A stretch of 60,000 nt of DNA from Nematostella vectensis (GCF_932526225.1 NC_064047.1:2295501-2355500); one strand, 5' to 3'; positions 32,690 to 47,300 are shown, counted from the first letter of the stretch. Made by a program: numbers and translations. The notes: a model not told the origin generated them from the letters alone.

Positions 32690-32905
32690 AGAGTACTTCA
32701 ACTTAAAATGGCAAATTGGCGTAACCATCGCACAAAGAAATCAGAAAACAAGTATTAAACTAATATTTACCTTTTGCGTCATTTTTCTCAAGAAATCTAT
32801 GATGCTCGCTAAAGACTGACTCAATTTGAAAATTTCCGAAAGTCTTTAACACCTCAATGTTCGACTTCACGCAAGAAAACGCCATGGATTGCTAGAAAGT
32901 ACTTC
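32676..32905 (+). repeat. Insertion-like repeat copy B flanked by 24-bp direct repeats
   Basis: CCATGGATTGTTAGAGAGTA at 32676 and CCATGGATTGCTAGAAAGTA at 32882 bracket 32704-32883, which matches the repeat at 26797. The flanks differ at a few positions, so this is either an old target-site duplication or a local tandem duplication. Confidence 0.6.
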
Positions 32906-33722
32906 GAGGTTTAGAACGGGATACCCCGGTTTGCACTAGGTTAGCGGGTGTTGGTTGCGGTAAAAAAGATGTAAAGGAACTGATAAAGGCAGACGACATA
33001 GCCATTCTTGGTGTTTGTAACGCATTTTTCTCACCGTTAACAGCACCGATCCTAACGGGTGCTCAAGAGACTAGGGAAAGGGTAACAAAATATAAATTAG
33101 ACGTCTATTTGGTCTGAGAAACTCGCAACACGCAGTACACTATATTATATATTATTATATTATATATTACCATACATTTAATTAGCCACGGGGTGAGGAA
33201 TGGAGGAGGGTAAATAGCCATCGAGGGAGGGGTGGAGGAGATAGATAGCCACCATACCAATATATCTACCCCCCCCCCCCCCCTCCATGAATCCGCGCCT
33301 GGACGGGTCCGTCCAGGTAGGCCCGCTGTGTCATTTATTGAGTTGGACAAAGAATAAACAAGTAGCTTTAAGTTCTCATTCACGGTCCAAAAAAGTAATA
33401 TGCTTGTGCGCGGTGTCAGTAAGTCAGTGAGAAAAGCCAAAATACACAAATTAACCTCCCGTTATACATCTTATAAACAAGTTCCCTCTGCCCTCCTATT
33501 GGGGTGTGCCCTCTCCCCCTTGGAGAAATTCTGGCTGGATCTGCACATTATAGTGTAAGCCAGAAAAAAAATATCTGCAAGCTACAGGCGTTCTTAGCCG
33601 TGGTTCTAATTTGGCCTCCTGTGGATGGTAAAAGTCACAGGAAGGCGAGCTCGTCCAAGAACCCCAAGCTGCCTCACGGTTCATTCCAAGGACAGGATTC
33701 ACGGAAAAAATGAACGCCTTGG
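32906..33722. other. Intergenic DNA with poly-C tract
   Basis: A C-run of about 15 bases (33270-33284) sits beside a CATGAATCCGCGCCTGG half-end resembling the short TIR element at 2345-2629. No gene was recognised. Confidence 0.5.
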
Positions 33723-33728
33723 ACTAGG

Positions 33729-34158
33729 CTGAACACAGGGAACCCGGTAAGAACGCCGGGGGTAGGCTGAACACAGGGAACCCGGTAAGAACGCCGGGGG
33801 ATAGGCTGAACACAGGGAACCCGGTAAGAACGCCGGGGGATAGGCTGGAAACAGGGAACCCGGTAAGAACGCCGGGGGATAGGCTGGAAACAGGGAACCC
33901 GGTAAGAACGCCTGGGACTAGGCTGAACACAGGGAACCCGGTAAGAACGCCGGGGGATAGGCTGAACACAGGGAACCCGGTAAGAACGCCGGGGGATAGG
34001 CTGGAAACAGGGAACCCGGTAGGAACACCTTGGACTAGGCTGAACACAGGAAACCCAGTAAGAACGCCTGGGAATAGACTGAACACAGGAAACCCGGTAA
34101 GAACGCCTGGGACTAGGCTGAACACAGGAAACCCGGTAAAAACGCATTGTGCTAGACT
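33729..34158. repeat. 39-bp minisatellite, 11 copies
   Basis: Units begin CTGAACACAGGGAACCCGG or CTGGAAACAGGGAACCCGG and include TAAGAACGCCGGGGGATAGG. Each holds a small stem (CCCGG, TAAGAACG, CCGGG). The last three copies have AGGAAACCC in place of AGGGAACCC, showing an age gradient. The minus-strand 13-aa ORF repeats (FPVFSLSPGVLTG type) are explained by a unit length divisible by three. Confidence 0.95.
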
Positions 34159-34159
34159 G

Positions 34160-37100
34160 GTCAGTAACCAATAAAAAGGGGTTGGTATATTAATATACCC
34201 TACCTCATCGCACACACAAGTCTATGAAAGAAGGGAACATGAAATGATCCCTAAACCCTTTGCTTAATAAAGTGATACCGGAGGGTTTTTGTGCAAAAAA
34301 AATGTCACTCAGAATATTTGTCTTTGGTGTATGTATATTCCTATTTATCTTTATTTGAGAAAATAGAAGAGTTGGAGCCCCGTTAAGTAATATTTTGATC
34401 TAGGATTTCCGTCTTTTGAGAAGCAGACACCTTTACTGGTGCGCCTTATCCCCGACCTTATAAGATAGGAATTTGCGTCTTGGAGAGAAAGAAATATTCC
34501 CCCCCTTGTCATCGAGTGCTTCAATCCCTTCTTCTTCTTCCAGCGACAAACTAGATCCTCTTTAGCTAGTTTCTATTTGGCCCATGATTACACACTTCAA
34601 GGGTCTCTTGCCAGCTGCCGTATACCAGCAAAACACAAACTGTGAGAAAGAGTAGACCTCCTTCGTCTGAGGAACTTTTCCGATATTTTTAGATAAATTA
34701 GAATTTAAAGTATGGAACTTTGTATTTTTATGGATTTTTCTTTCACATAATAACTGTCTTATCTTTGATCAAATTCAATAACAAAGGTGTTGCTGAATCG
34801 AACAATTGCACAATTTAATACCTGTTTCACCTATGGCGAATTTCAAACACCTTTATTTGGTCCATCAGGCTTGCAGGGTTCTTGGTGTTGTACTTGGCGT
34901 TGTTGGCTTTTAAACTAAATTTACAGAAAGTTCATAATCATGATCCGCGCTAAATAAAAGGTTTTTGCATATACTGTACTGGATACGTACCATAAGCAGC
35001 TTCGAGGCCACTAATCTGTCGTGGAAAGTGTGCGTTTGTTTGCCGATTAGTTATTAGCGCGGGGTTTTGTTAGTTTAGCTGGTTATTAGGAAGTCATAAC
35101 GCCCTTAGAGATGGAGTTATAATCCATTTTATTTTCCAACTGATCTACTCAATAAAGGACTCGACTAAAAAAAAGACACATAGACGAAAATAAATGAGCT
35201 TTTCATTAGCAATAACATCTTTAAAAAACTGTTTGAAACATTATATACTAACTAGTTGAGTGACATATGAAAAGCTGTTTAGGAAATCCTCAATCAATGT
35301 TATAAAACGCCTGTTGTCGGTGCTTTAAAAGCCTGTTTGGGACCTGCATTTAAAAGATTTTTCATTTAAGTCTAACGGTTGAGAAATGCTTTAGAATAAG
35401 ATTTTATCATTCTCTTTGTCTGATAGTCATCAAGTATGCAACAAAGAAATAATTTGACAATCGCATTCCACAACGCGAAAAAAAAAATCAAAAAATCAAA
35501 ATCCAAAAGTGTTTTTTGGCTCTGCAAAGTGTTCTTCAAAATCAAAACACATCGTTTGCAAGCTTCGACAGTTCTGGTCCTTCTACAAGCAAATACCAGA
35601 ATTCCTAAATCCCTTACCCGTCGTCATTTAGACTTCGAGAGGTGGTTTTCTCAAGTAAAACACAAGTTGTTTTATTGTTTTTTGCTTCACTCAATGACCC
35701 TAAATTATAAGTTGCTAGTCGCGGCTGGTGCAGTTTCCTGATACCTGGTTGCTCACCTCGTCGCCAAAAAAAAGAAACAGATTGTATCTGCGAGAAATTC
35801 CCCCACGTTTGACCTTTGGAGTTGTCCCTTTGTTCATTGAAAGCACGTTTCGTGCATTTGTAAAACGAATCAAATATGCAACAATAAACTCCGATATTTC
35901 TTTTGTGTTGTTTTGGAACGACTTACGAAGAAACAGGATACAGTTAACTGGTGTTGTGAATTAATGTTTTTAAACATTTAAGTTACTTTCTTGTGAAGTT
36001 TGCGCTAGTATGCCCTGACTATCAAACATTTAGCCTTATTATAATAAGACGTTTACATGGCTATGAAGTTTTTAAATATCATATCCGGATTTCATAGAGG
36101 TGTGTCAAAAATGTTTTTTTCCATATTTGTTTTTATAAAATGCACAGAATCTCGTTTGAAATGGATTGTGAGATGTGACGTCGGGTAAGTCACCTGATTC
36201 GATATACAGCCATGTGGTCTTTCTTATTCTGCTCTTTTGACCCCCCTCTCTTTGCCTGATTTCCTTTTTTTTTTTTTAATCAGATGATATCAAATGAAAA
36301 ATTTGTGTTTGATTCTATGCATGAGTTACAGACATAAACTGGTTGTAGAACCAGTCATTGAGTTGTGTTCACTGACTCTACCAGCTACCCTGCCGCTATC
36401 TTAGACTTCTGTCCCAGACAACATCTACAAAAACAAGTGGAAACACCCGGTTCTATGTCCTAGCCAGCAGGCATGCTTATAGCAACAACTCAGTCACAGT
36501 ATTGTCCGGTGTTGAAACGCAAATTTTGTTTCTAAGCTTGAAAAAGGTTAATTACAGTCGTTATTGGTTATTGCCATGGCATCATAAAGAAATCTGTACC
36601 CCCTTTGTAATTCCTTTACCTGTCGCAAATACAATATTTCTAAAATCAAACCGGTGACACTGTCTTAGATCACTTTTTCCTGATACCCGCACTAGATAAC
36701 GTATCAGTTCCGATCAACATTCAGCATCCACTTGTACTTGGAAATATTCTAGTCTTCAAATCAAACACGATGATGTAGCAGGCATACTTGCTTTAAAACC
36801 AAGTTTTTCAACCAACGAGGAATCAATGGTTGTAAGGAGTAGATGCGAGTATTTTCATGGCAGGGTATTTTCATCTGTGTGCTTATTTCCTGTTACATCG
36901 CAGGAAATACCATTTCTTTGAGGATACCAAAAACAGGATTATCAAGGGTCTGCGGTTATAACATTTCCGTCAAAATTGGATCTGAAGAAAAGCGTTGTTA
37001 TGATAAAGGATATTGATGGGCAAATCGCATTTTGTTGTTCGTGAGAACAATGGCAAAAAGGTGTATTTCCCTTCTTATATTATATATATTTTTTTTATTT

Positions 37101-39592
37101 CAAGACTTAAAAGTTTAGGTCTTCAGATGCCAAAATACAGCCTGTTCACCTCTTTGCCCTCTTAATTGTCGTGGACATGAGAACAAAAGGCGCTTGCCTT
37201 TAATGTGTCCATTAGCTGTTTTGTTTAGTATATGCAACGAGTCTACCAAAGACTTCTGACAGAGTTGGAGTTATAGGAGGTAAATAACAAGCTCAGATTT
37301 AAACATTTTGATAGGTAGATACTAGATAGATGTCTTATCGGGTTCACGTTTGCCTAGAACTTTGCAAATAATTTGTTATGCTTTTGAATAGATCTTTTGT
37401 ACAAAGGGATTCTGGAAGATCTTTTTTATCAGCCTTTCTTTCCTCATCTCATATGATGATTAAAACTCCCCTCCATATTTACGCCGTAAACTCAATTTTG
37501 AAGACGATTTATCTGATGAAATCTGGAAATCCTCACCTAAAGCAGTTAATGTAAACTTCTAAATTGGATTTAGTTGTGCACTGGCAAATGATCATTACGA
37601 GGTTCTCAGATACCTCTAATTGTGGCTTCCACAATACACCATTGACCTAAAAAAATATAGTTTTTAACAGTTTGAGAAAAAAAGAAAGCGAAATAAAACT
37701 TCCTAAATTATGCGATATTCTTTGAAGTACCTGATTTCTATTTATTTACAAATAAATGACTATTGGAATTTTTACGGCACCATTTTCTAGCCCTACTTTA
37801 TTCAATTTCGTTTTAATGAAGTAATCTTTATTTAATTAACAATATCAGTTTTTGCTTTGTAAGACCGGCCAGTGAACGGATTTATTTCCAAAAGAGTGTT
37901 GTTCAAAAATTGGGAACTCAAACGCCCTTAAGATAACAGCTCTTTTTATTTTTTCAAAATACCAAAAAAGAGAATCCATGTCTACCGCCTCTAATAGTCT
38001 TTTTCATAATAGAAGCTTACTCGGATACAATCTTGGAACACATTGAAGCTAGAGATGTCAGTTTTGGAGCGGACGAATTGCATATAAAATACTAGAATCA
38101 CAGAACCAAGACGAAGTCGTCTGTACAATGTCACGCGGGAGCAACTTCTCGTAAACAAACAACATCGTTTAAGCGTAAAAAAAGTACGCAAATTCGCGTG
38201 CCGTGTGAAGTAGAAATTCCACGTTTCTTGGTGGTGGATATTAAATACTTTAGGCCGCTTAGTACTTCTTTACGAGCGCGTTATGCCCGCTATGAAATCA
38301 GCGGGAGATAGAAATTCAGAGGCGGATTGCTTCTCCCGCGCCGTATTTTTCCCCAGCAACGCAGTCCAGATAAAAGACTTACAAATCACATCATACCATT
38401 AACACCATTCTAAGCCTCTCTTACATATAAAATTGAATTATTTTGCCTAACTCACGACACTTAATAAAATGAAAAACAACTTGATGACACGTTAACATTG
38501 CCGCTCCAATGTTAGGCCCATGTTAAAAGATTTTAACTCATCGCGTTTTCCTTCGCATTTACGGGCGTTGAGATGAATAAACGGTTCGATTCGCTTGAAA
38601 GCTTGGAGTGAAACCTATGGCTCTAGTGATCCCTACGAATAGAAGGCAACGGTTGACACAAGCGTGGCGTGTTCGCTCCTTCTTATGGAAAGCCCTGATG
38701 AGTAGGAATTCTAAAGTGCTAGAGTGCGCCATTGTTTACGTCCATGAAAACAAAAGACGGGCTAAATAGCCTGCAAGCTACTTACTGCAGTTAAAAAAGA
38801 CCTATTGTGTCTTATTAATTCATAGAGAAGCAATGACAAACTTTCCCGCATGAGTAGCTATGTTGTAAACTAGGAGCACGTTTTTTTGCTACGACCTACG
38901 AAGTCCTGAGACAAAATAAGCTGTAAGCGGTGAGCTAGCTTAAGTCAACATAAACTGTGTTGACTTCAAACAAACTATCGAAAATTTCACCCTTGTTCGA
39001 TAAGACCTTAAGCTGTGTTATATCACATTCGCACTCCTCTCGTTGACATTAAAATATCTGTTTTGCATGGCCTTTTAGCTTTCGTGTGACTAGTTCGTGT
39101 GTTTGGGCTTAATTTACACCATGCATCTGAACTTAATTTAGAGTTTACGTTAAGCTTGAAGGCTTGTTTCGGCAACATCAAAATGCCTACCTGAGAAAAC
39201 CTTTAAGGCACCATAAAAGCGAACATTTTAATTTACAGTGTGGTTTTTAACAACTTCAAATTCCGAACTTTGCAATAAATATTAGAAAATTCTTTGTTTT
39301 AAGTGTTTCTAATTGCTATCCGGGCTACGTAATCATCTATGTATTTAAGAAATGGGACGCGCGTTTTGTTTCTTACGTACATCCACTGGATTCACCTCAA
39401 AAAGAAAATCAGAACTTTTTTCAAAGTTACTATCAGCAAATATAAGATCTCTACCTGCTTGTGAGCGCGTTTGATTAATTGGGAAACTGGTATTTTTCAA
39501 TGGGTTTGAGAAAACATCTACGGAAACACCTTATAAATAAGTAATCATATTTCCACACTGGAACGGCCATTTTAGGATTCCTTTAAAATCTC
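34160..39592. other. Gene-poor intergenic DNA (about 5.4 kb)
   Basis: Only short frames occur. The longest, 101 codons at 35436-35741, is Lys-rich at the start then hydrophobic and shows no domain. No RNA gene or mobile element end could be supported, and there are no long direct repeats by eye. Confidence 0.4.
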
Positions 39593-39598
39593 TTTATT
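39593..39598 (-). terminator. Candidate polyadenylation signal of PRDM13-like gene
   Basis: AATAAA on the minus strand lies about 300 bp after the stop codon at 39897-39895. It is the first clear canonical hexamer noticed downstream. Confidence 0.4.
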
Positions 39599-39894
39599 TC
39601 ACATTTTCATCTATTATTTCTTTCATAAAAACATATAATTTTCTTAAAAATGCACTGTTTTTAAAATGAATGTCGATATTTTTTTACCTCTATGTACAAA
39701 GTTCGATGGAGTGGAATAGGGAAACTTTCCACGCTTCATCGCCATCACTGGTTTTACAAAATGAGTCCATGAATCCATGTCATTTGACGCACTGTTATAG
39801 ATACTATTTCTTCTTTGAAAACTCTTTTTACAAAAGCCCAATTAATGTAATTATGTAGTGGTAATTAACTAATGTTCCTTTGTGTTGAGGAGTT

Positions 39895-41372
39895 TTATCT
39901 GCCATTTGGGTGGCGCGATTTTATATGGCGATCTAAATCTCTTCTCCTTACGAGAACTTTTCCACAATACTGGCACTTGTACGGAGTATCCCCGACAGCG
40001 TGCAGGCGGATATGCTTAGCCATGTTGCTTGGATCCCCGAATCTTTTTTGACAGTATTTGCACTTTAGGGGTTTATAGCCAGTGTGAATACGCATATGAA
40101 TTTTCAGCCCGTATTTCCTCGTGTAAAGCTTCCCGCAAAGTTCACACAGATAACCTTTGTTTACTTTTTTTGAGTTTAAATCGTTTATCATATCCTCGCT
40201 GCAGCCCGGTTTTGTCTTATCCTGCGTGAGTGTACCATTGCTTAGTCCAATATTTTCTTGCGGTTGACTTGATGTCGGGGTTGGTAGTCTATTCGGAGGC
40301 TGATCGTTGTTGAACATCATAGGACTTGGGATCCCAACTGATGGTGGCTGGCCGTTTAGCGGAGGGAAACTCTGGCCGAAACCGTACTTGAAAAAGGGCA
40401 TCCCAGATGGCGAGCAAAGTGGGGGTCTAGGTTGCAGCAAAAATGCGGGATTTGATAGGACGTCCAGCTGGTGTTGGTTAAACGAGTCCTGAGCAATGTT
40501 GTATCTCATCCCGTTAAGTTCGTTCAGAAAAGGTCGCGAAACCGGAGGAAAGTCAGAGCTTGGCATACTGCCAACATCTAAGTTTTTAAAGCCATTGAAG
40601 CTCGAATTATACTGTGTGCTGACGGGTGGCGCGAGAGAGCTGTTCTTCAAGGAATCTTTCATCCCGAAACCTTCTGAAGAGAACGACGCAAGTGAGACCG
40701 GTGTGAGGGGTGTTAGCACTGGCTGGAGTCTATCCGGTGATTTCACATACTGCGGTTCCGATCCAGAAGCCATGGAGAACGGAGGAGATGACTTCGGAGT
40801 TGTACTTCCTTCCGTGGAGGACGAACCGTCAGGCATTCCTCGTAGACTTTCCTTCATCATGAACTGGTCAGTGTTGAAGTTGGACAGGAACGGAGGGAAT
40901 TGGTTAACACCAAGGAGAGGGTTGTTAAAGCTGTTGAAGCCGTTGAATCCCCCAAAGCCATTTGAGGGCGATCCGAGGCTCAGACTGCTGCCACCGTTCA
41001 TTTTATCGTGTTCCATGTGAGATGGGTGAGTTGTGTCCCCAAAACTCAGAAATCTGTGCTCCGATTCCGGCTTCATTCCCATGCTCTCCGTAATAGACTT
41101 CGAGACACCCAAGCCGTCCGTGTCGGAGCTCGGAGTCAGAAACAGTGTGCTCATCTCCGATATTTCAGTCTCCAGTTTGAACGTATTTGATGTTGTTATC
41201 GAGCTACGACGCAAATGCTGATGACTCGAATGGTTGCACTCTGCAATGACGGACGTCTTTTTATAGTCCCCCGATTCCCATCGTGCCTTGCAGTCGAATG
41301 CCTTGTGAGCTCGCAGGGAGTTGGGAAATGTAAACAGTTTCTTACATTTGCGACAGATACATTGGTATTCAC
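39895..41372 (-). CDS. PRDM13: PRDM13-like last exon: four zinc fingers
   Basis: The acceptor TTCGCAG at 41379-41373 fixes the exon start. The frame is open upstream of the first CTG/TTG-type start candidates, so the real exon is longer than a stand-alone ORF from 41214. The added 52 codons hold the first finger ([14 protein letters not shown]162). The long Ser/Pro/Asn/Phe-rich linker has no domain. The three C-terminal fingers end four residues before the stop. Confidence 0.93.
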
Positions 41373-44300
41373 CTGCGAATCAGATTGACAGGTGTGAGTT
41401 AGTTAGGCAACACGTGCAAAGGCCCCTAACCAATCAGAGGGCGCCGTACCATGACGTTTCCCAAGACACGTGCAACGTGCACCGAGCTAAGGCTAGAGAC
41501 TTGAGTGGGTAGATCTAGAGAATAGTGTGACAACTAGAGCGAGAGAAAAACCGATCAATATTCAATGACCTTATCAATTATTAACACAACATGCTGTAAT
41601 TACGTTTTAAATCATAGCACACTAAAAACCCTCATGAAAAGAGCATCTAGGTTTTATATATTGCAATCAAGTCTTCTGGAATTTGTTCTTGGTAATGTTT
41701 GACTACGGCAATTTATTGAAACGTCCTTTTGTTTTCCCGTCCGTCGACCACGAGGATGTGGCAATCGCTTTGTTTTAACCTTTTGTTCTGCAAATATCCA
41801 ATCAAAATAGATTTTTCTTCACGAATACTCTTTAGGATTCGAAGCATTTGGTTGTCCTCGCGCGCTCATCTTCAAGGGAATTATTCGGAATGATGCTTGT
41901 ACCTTTCCAGTAAAGCATGCCAGTTTAGCTGGTAAAAAAGATCCACAAAAAATAAAGCACCAACTGACCACTGGACCCAAACTTCCATCAAAACCTACAG
42001 GTGTTACAAAGACCCGGCCGCGCAGCGGACCACTCAAGCGTAGCAAAGTTAAGTGTTGCGCGCTTTCACATGAAATCCGTAGACTCCACAAAAGCACATT
42101 TAGCGAACAATACACGTCTCGGCCTTTTTACATAGATGATTTCCACACGCGGTTGGCAAGGCTTTGTTTAGGAATGTTTCCGAGCGAAACAGATGGGTTT
42201 ATAGTGTCGGACATGGGGGGGGGGGGGGGGGGGGGGGGGTCTAACACTATGGAATCATCTCTCCGATCAACCTTAACCGCGCACGCCATTTTATAACAGC
42301 CGACGAAACTTTCACGGCTTTTTAAATCTAAATTTAGACTCAATGTTTGTTAAAAGGCTTGGAACGGGTGATCTCTTAGCCATTTAAAAGTTTATTCTTG
42401 AGATTTCTGGTACCCAGAGGTCCGTTTGCAGAGGTCTTCTAAAAGCTCGTTATGACACCGTATTTTACACAACGACACGTGTTCCATTGTTCTTGCAAAG
42501 TTCCAGCACATATTGAAGTCCGTCTTTCTTTTGTCATGGTAACCTAGAACGGTTCCACTCAAACAATACATTGATTATCACACGAATTAATAAAGTGAGC
42601 AACGACCAATTACGCCAAACAAAATTAGCAAAGCGTTTGACGCTCAGTGCGGAAAAACATTGGCACAAACATAATTCGCGCCGCATTTATTTATGATTTC
42701 CAAAAAGTTTATAAAGCCTATACATCATTCTCTAACATAGCCGACGTATTGTAGACTCGCTATTGCTAGAGATTGCGCTAAACATATTTGAATAAAGTAC
42801 AGCCTTTTGAAACCTCATATTCTAAAGCTGTGTTGCTAAGCTATTAAAACTAATAAAGATTACAGAGATATATATGAAATCGATTGCTCATTAGCGCCTT
42901 TTTGGAGGCCAGCTAAGTACCGTATGGATTACTACTGCATTTAAAACGGTGAAAATCAAACGAAATTCGCATTATTGATCTTATTGCTTTAACAAATTCT
43001 CTACCATTCGCTCAATTAGATAATAGAATTCTGCAGGGTTTTAATTCAAATCAGGCAAAAAATTCGCCCTTGCCGACAAGGCTGTTTGGCTGGTTTAAAC
43101 AGCACGAGGTTTGAAAATAGGGTGCTTTTAATATATTGCGTCGATTCCTTTTGTCTGTCATATTCAATTAACCTTTGCTCTAAAAGCATTTGACAATCAA
43201 ATGTCTAAACGTTTACAGAGAAAAAGTTCTTCGAGCGCCCGAAGCAAAAAAAAAAAAACAAAAAAAAAACAAGAACAACAACAACACACACAAAAGAAAA
43301 ACAACAACAACAACAACCATAACAGATATAAGAAAATGAGAAAGTTAAGTCGTCGAAAAAAAACAAGTAATCGTGTTCACCTCTTCAAAGTGGCAAAACA
43401 TATCAGTAGCTGCTTCAAATTGCTTTATCCACAAGAACGTTGATGTTTAAAAAATCTTTGCATCAAACGAATTAGTAATAATTCTTAACTTATAATTCTA
43501 AGTAATTAATTTTCTTGAAACTTTCATATTTTATAGTTATGTGCGGAAATCTAAACCTTTAGGAAAAAATAGATTAATTATGGGTGAGCTGCGCAAAGAT
43601 ACAATATATGTACTTACTTAATGTTCGAACTTAAAAAAACAAACATAATTTTTCATGCGTTTTGTTCAGCGAGAGTCAAACCTTTACACCATTAGCTCTA
43701 CCGGGGAAATGCTTTGCTTTATAACTAACCCGCAGGGACCTGTTTTTATTACAAGCCCAGACAGACAACTGGTGAATCCTTCAATTTTATACACTTTAAT
43801 TTCCGTACCTGTCTAAGAAAGAACAGAAGTTATCTAAAATCCATCGAAGCGACTGAGTGAAAATGTTGTTTAGTTTAGTTTAGTTTCGAAAATTCAAAGC
43901 TCTCATAATAATAAAAAAGCACACAGCCATTTCTGTTTCCTCGATATTTCATATGTTTAATTGAGGCGTTTTTATTATAGGGTGGGTTGAATTTCACCGT
44001 AATTCCGGTGGTTTTGATGATCTCTATGTCGCGTGTGTAACAGACAGGTTCTACCAGTCAGTGCGCGGCTGTTAAAATGAAGGCTAACAATTTCATGTTT
44101 ATTTTTTATTTTTTGCTATTTTGTAGAGATCAAAGGCGAAATGGAATAACCAGAACATCTACCAAGTATTGCTTAGATCTTTCAGATGAAAACAATCCCT
44201 TTTAATTTTATAGTAAAAATCGAGTAGAACCTTTAGATTGAAACTGATTTTATTATCTATATGTGCAGCATTTTTATATTACAAATGCCTTTCTAAGGGA

Positions 44301-47300
44301 CCAACGGTTTTAATCATTATGTATAATATGGGGTGGTCGTTTTGTTTTCTGTGCTTGCTCAATATTTTAGCGAGAAATAAGTGACTATCCCAGGTCCCTA
44401 ACAAAAAACTAAAATGCCATATAACATCAGTATCTAATATCAGATGATATCCATGGTATCTGTACAGTAGTTTCAATATAATCAGGTCAGACTTATTTTA
44501 CTATTTCGTGTTAACTGTGTTTATTTGTGGAATAGCGGCCGATAAAAAAGCGATAAATAGACACGTGAGTCTTAATCTAATGCAACTTAAACACAACAAT
44601 AGTCAATGACTAACGGTGCACCCAGCGAAGTTATTTTTTCGTGTAAAGGCATTGCGTTTAATTCCTGTTTTTATCCCTACTCTTATACATCACCGCATTA
44701 GGAAAAGGGGAAACTTTTTCCTTCAAAAACAGAAACATATCTAAGTAAAGAAACACCGCTTCAAGTAATTGGTAAATCAATTTTTTTTTCATCGAACATT
44801 TTCCCAAAGGGCTTGTTTTGTGTTTTAGTATCTAGAATTCTGTATAATTTAATTTCATTTGATCTTGCGTTATTTTGTTGCGTTTGAATGAAGTAACTTT
44901 TGTTTTTCATAGCATTCATCGGTCGTTGCATTTCAACTATTCTGTGTACTTCTCTTTACAATTCCTACTCCAGTAATTGCGCTTGGCTAACCATGCCCCT
45001 TAGCACGCATGTGTCTGTGGAATGGCATTCGTGTATTTGTTACTCTGACAACTACAATGCATCATAACCTAACTTTGGTTAAAGTCCTGCAATTAAGATC
45101 TGAAGCCATCACATTACTTGAGTGTTTTAAAATACTCCGAAACCTTATACAATACTCTTTGGAATTCGTTTCTTTTCTTTTTTTCGTCATCGGCGTTTTG
45201 TCCTATACTTATTATTCTAGTCGAATTGCATGCGCATTAGCACACGTGTGTTATTGTGCTTATGCAACGCCTTAACTTACACTTTTCTCATTTGAGTTAG
45301 GTTGCCGTTTAGGTTTTGCCTACTTAGGTGTAATATGCCCTTATTGGCTCAGAGATGTTCAATTGCCTACAGACATCAAAACGCGCTTATCTCTAGGCAA
45401 CCCATTGTGTCTTTGTGGAATCCTCTATTCCATTTTTGAGCTCAAGAACTTCAAGTGTGATTATTATTTAATGTGGTTCACATTCGAATTATTTCAGATT
45501 GACTTTTTTTGGATTGGCTAATGGCAAATAAGGGAGGGCGTTTTCTATTAGCAACAAAATAAGTTAAAGGGAAATTCATTGGAGAGTAGGAGAGTAAAAT
45601 AAGATAAGTAGGACTGTGTTTGTGTTTTGCTTTTGTACTCGTATTATGCAACATATATGAATTGTTTTATACATTAAACAGATATGACAGCTTGATGGAA
45701 GCCGTGTGTGATTTTGTTCTGTAATTGCGAAATGTGGTCGTCAAAGGTTGCATGAAATGCACACGCAACATGTTGCACATCGTTAATGTTTTTTTTTAAC
45801 AATTCAGAACCTTTGTGTGTTTTAGAACGAGGGAGGTCTAATGCTAATAATTGTTAACGGTTGCATGCATGCATGCATGCATGCGCTCCAAACATGTTGC
45901 AAATTGCCACTGCTAGAGGGTTGAATTAGTGCGTTGATACTCATCTATTGTATAAGGGCACTTCCTGACGTTTGCAAACAATTGCGTAATTGCCACTTAG
46001 GTTACACGTGTCGCCGTGAGGTAAAATGCATTTGAATAAATAAACCGACAGCCCCACTGCTATGCCCTTGCATGAATTAAACAAAATTCTTAAAGATAAC
46101 CTGGGAAACAAAGATTGGTTTCGTATCAACTGAGCCTAACCAATACCTTTAGCAAACAAAGAAAATATATGACACCTTAATAAGCTTTCAAATATCAATT
46201 AGGTACACCACCGACAAAGGGGTGTTTTACCGCCCCGCCCTTAAACCTGATATGCATCAATACTTCGCTCCGTTTACCATTACATAGAACTTTAACCAAG
46301 ACCTTGAGCTTCTTAACTTTACGGTGTCTTTTTAAATGATCATACATTATGAATATCTTAACACCCGAGCCTAAAAGCTCTTAAAACATTTGTAGTTCAC
46401 TTTGACTTAGTTTTGTTAAAACAGGCAGATAACAGCCTTTACCCGGTAACGGCATAACTCCGGAAATTGAGGCGGATACATTGAAGAACTCTTTGTCTTC
46501 CAAGGGAAATATTTTACATATTGTTTGTTTTACATTTTACTTAGCCAAAAAAGTCGATAAAACGACGGTGTGTATATTGGATTCGGGGTTTTATAAAAGG
46601 TATTGATATTTCTGTTAAGAAATTGTCGGTAAAGAGTTGTTTATGAATAATAGACTTTGTTGTAACCTCATTAATGGAATTAACAGTATTATCATAATAT
46701 CTCTGACTTGCAATGTCCAGAAAACTATACGCTCTGATCGGATATTTATTGAGTGTTCTAATGGAGTTTTGAAAAGAAATGTGAAATAACACGGTCTAGA
46801 ATAAGGAAATCTTACTGTTTGGACGCTCGATTTTATATATATCTTTTATGCGGCTGTTGCTGTTTTTGGCTTGCTCTGCCGTCAAATAAAAAACGGCCGG
46901 CTTTCTCATGAAAATTAGCCGTGCTAACCAATGACCGTTCGGCGGCCCTAAAAGTGTGCATTCACGGTGTCTGTGTTTGCGTCATTTTTTCGCTACATAA
47001 AGTCTGTTTTCCTTCTTGGCATTGCACTCTCTTTGAGTGCGAGTTTGATTTCTCATCTATTTTTGCCGTAGACAATTTTTTTGAAAATCCGCTGCAGAAA
47101 TAAGTACGGCCCAGCCTCAACTGAAAATTAGACGTTTCTTATAAAAAGAGAGTGTAATAAAAAAATTTTTTCTTAGATTATGCAGAACTTTCAGATAAGC
47201 CTTTGTTTGTTTACATAACAATTAAGACTTCGTGCAAGCTCGCTTGTCATTTTTTCGTTACTTTTTTTTAGCAAGCTATTAATCTAATCTTGGTGTAACT

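Noticed and set aside
33674-34215. Minus-strand 13-aa repeat ORFs
   Set aside because: Explained by the 39-bp minisatellite; two frames are open together and there is no start or domain context.
40029-41221. Plus-strand ORFs opposite the zinc-finger exon
   Set aside because: Antisense shadows of the PRDM13-like exon without domains.
41819-42115. 98-codon minus-strand ORF as a PR-domain exon
   Set aside because: Checked as a candidate upstream exon of the finger exon; no PR motif, and the true PR exons were found at 51738-53199.
43201-43443. Lys/Asn/Gln-rich 80-codon ORF
   Set aside because: Translation of A-rich and CAA-rich low-complexity sequence within the PRDM13-like intron.
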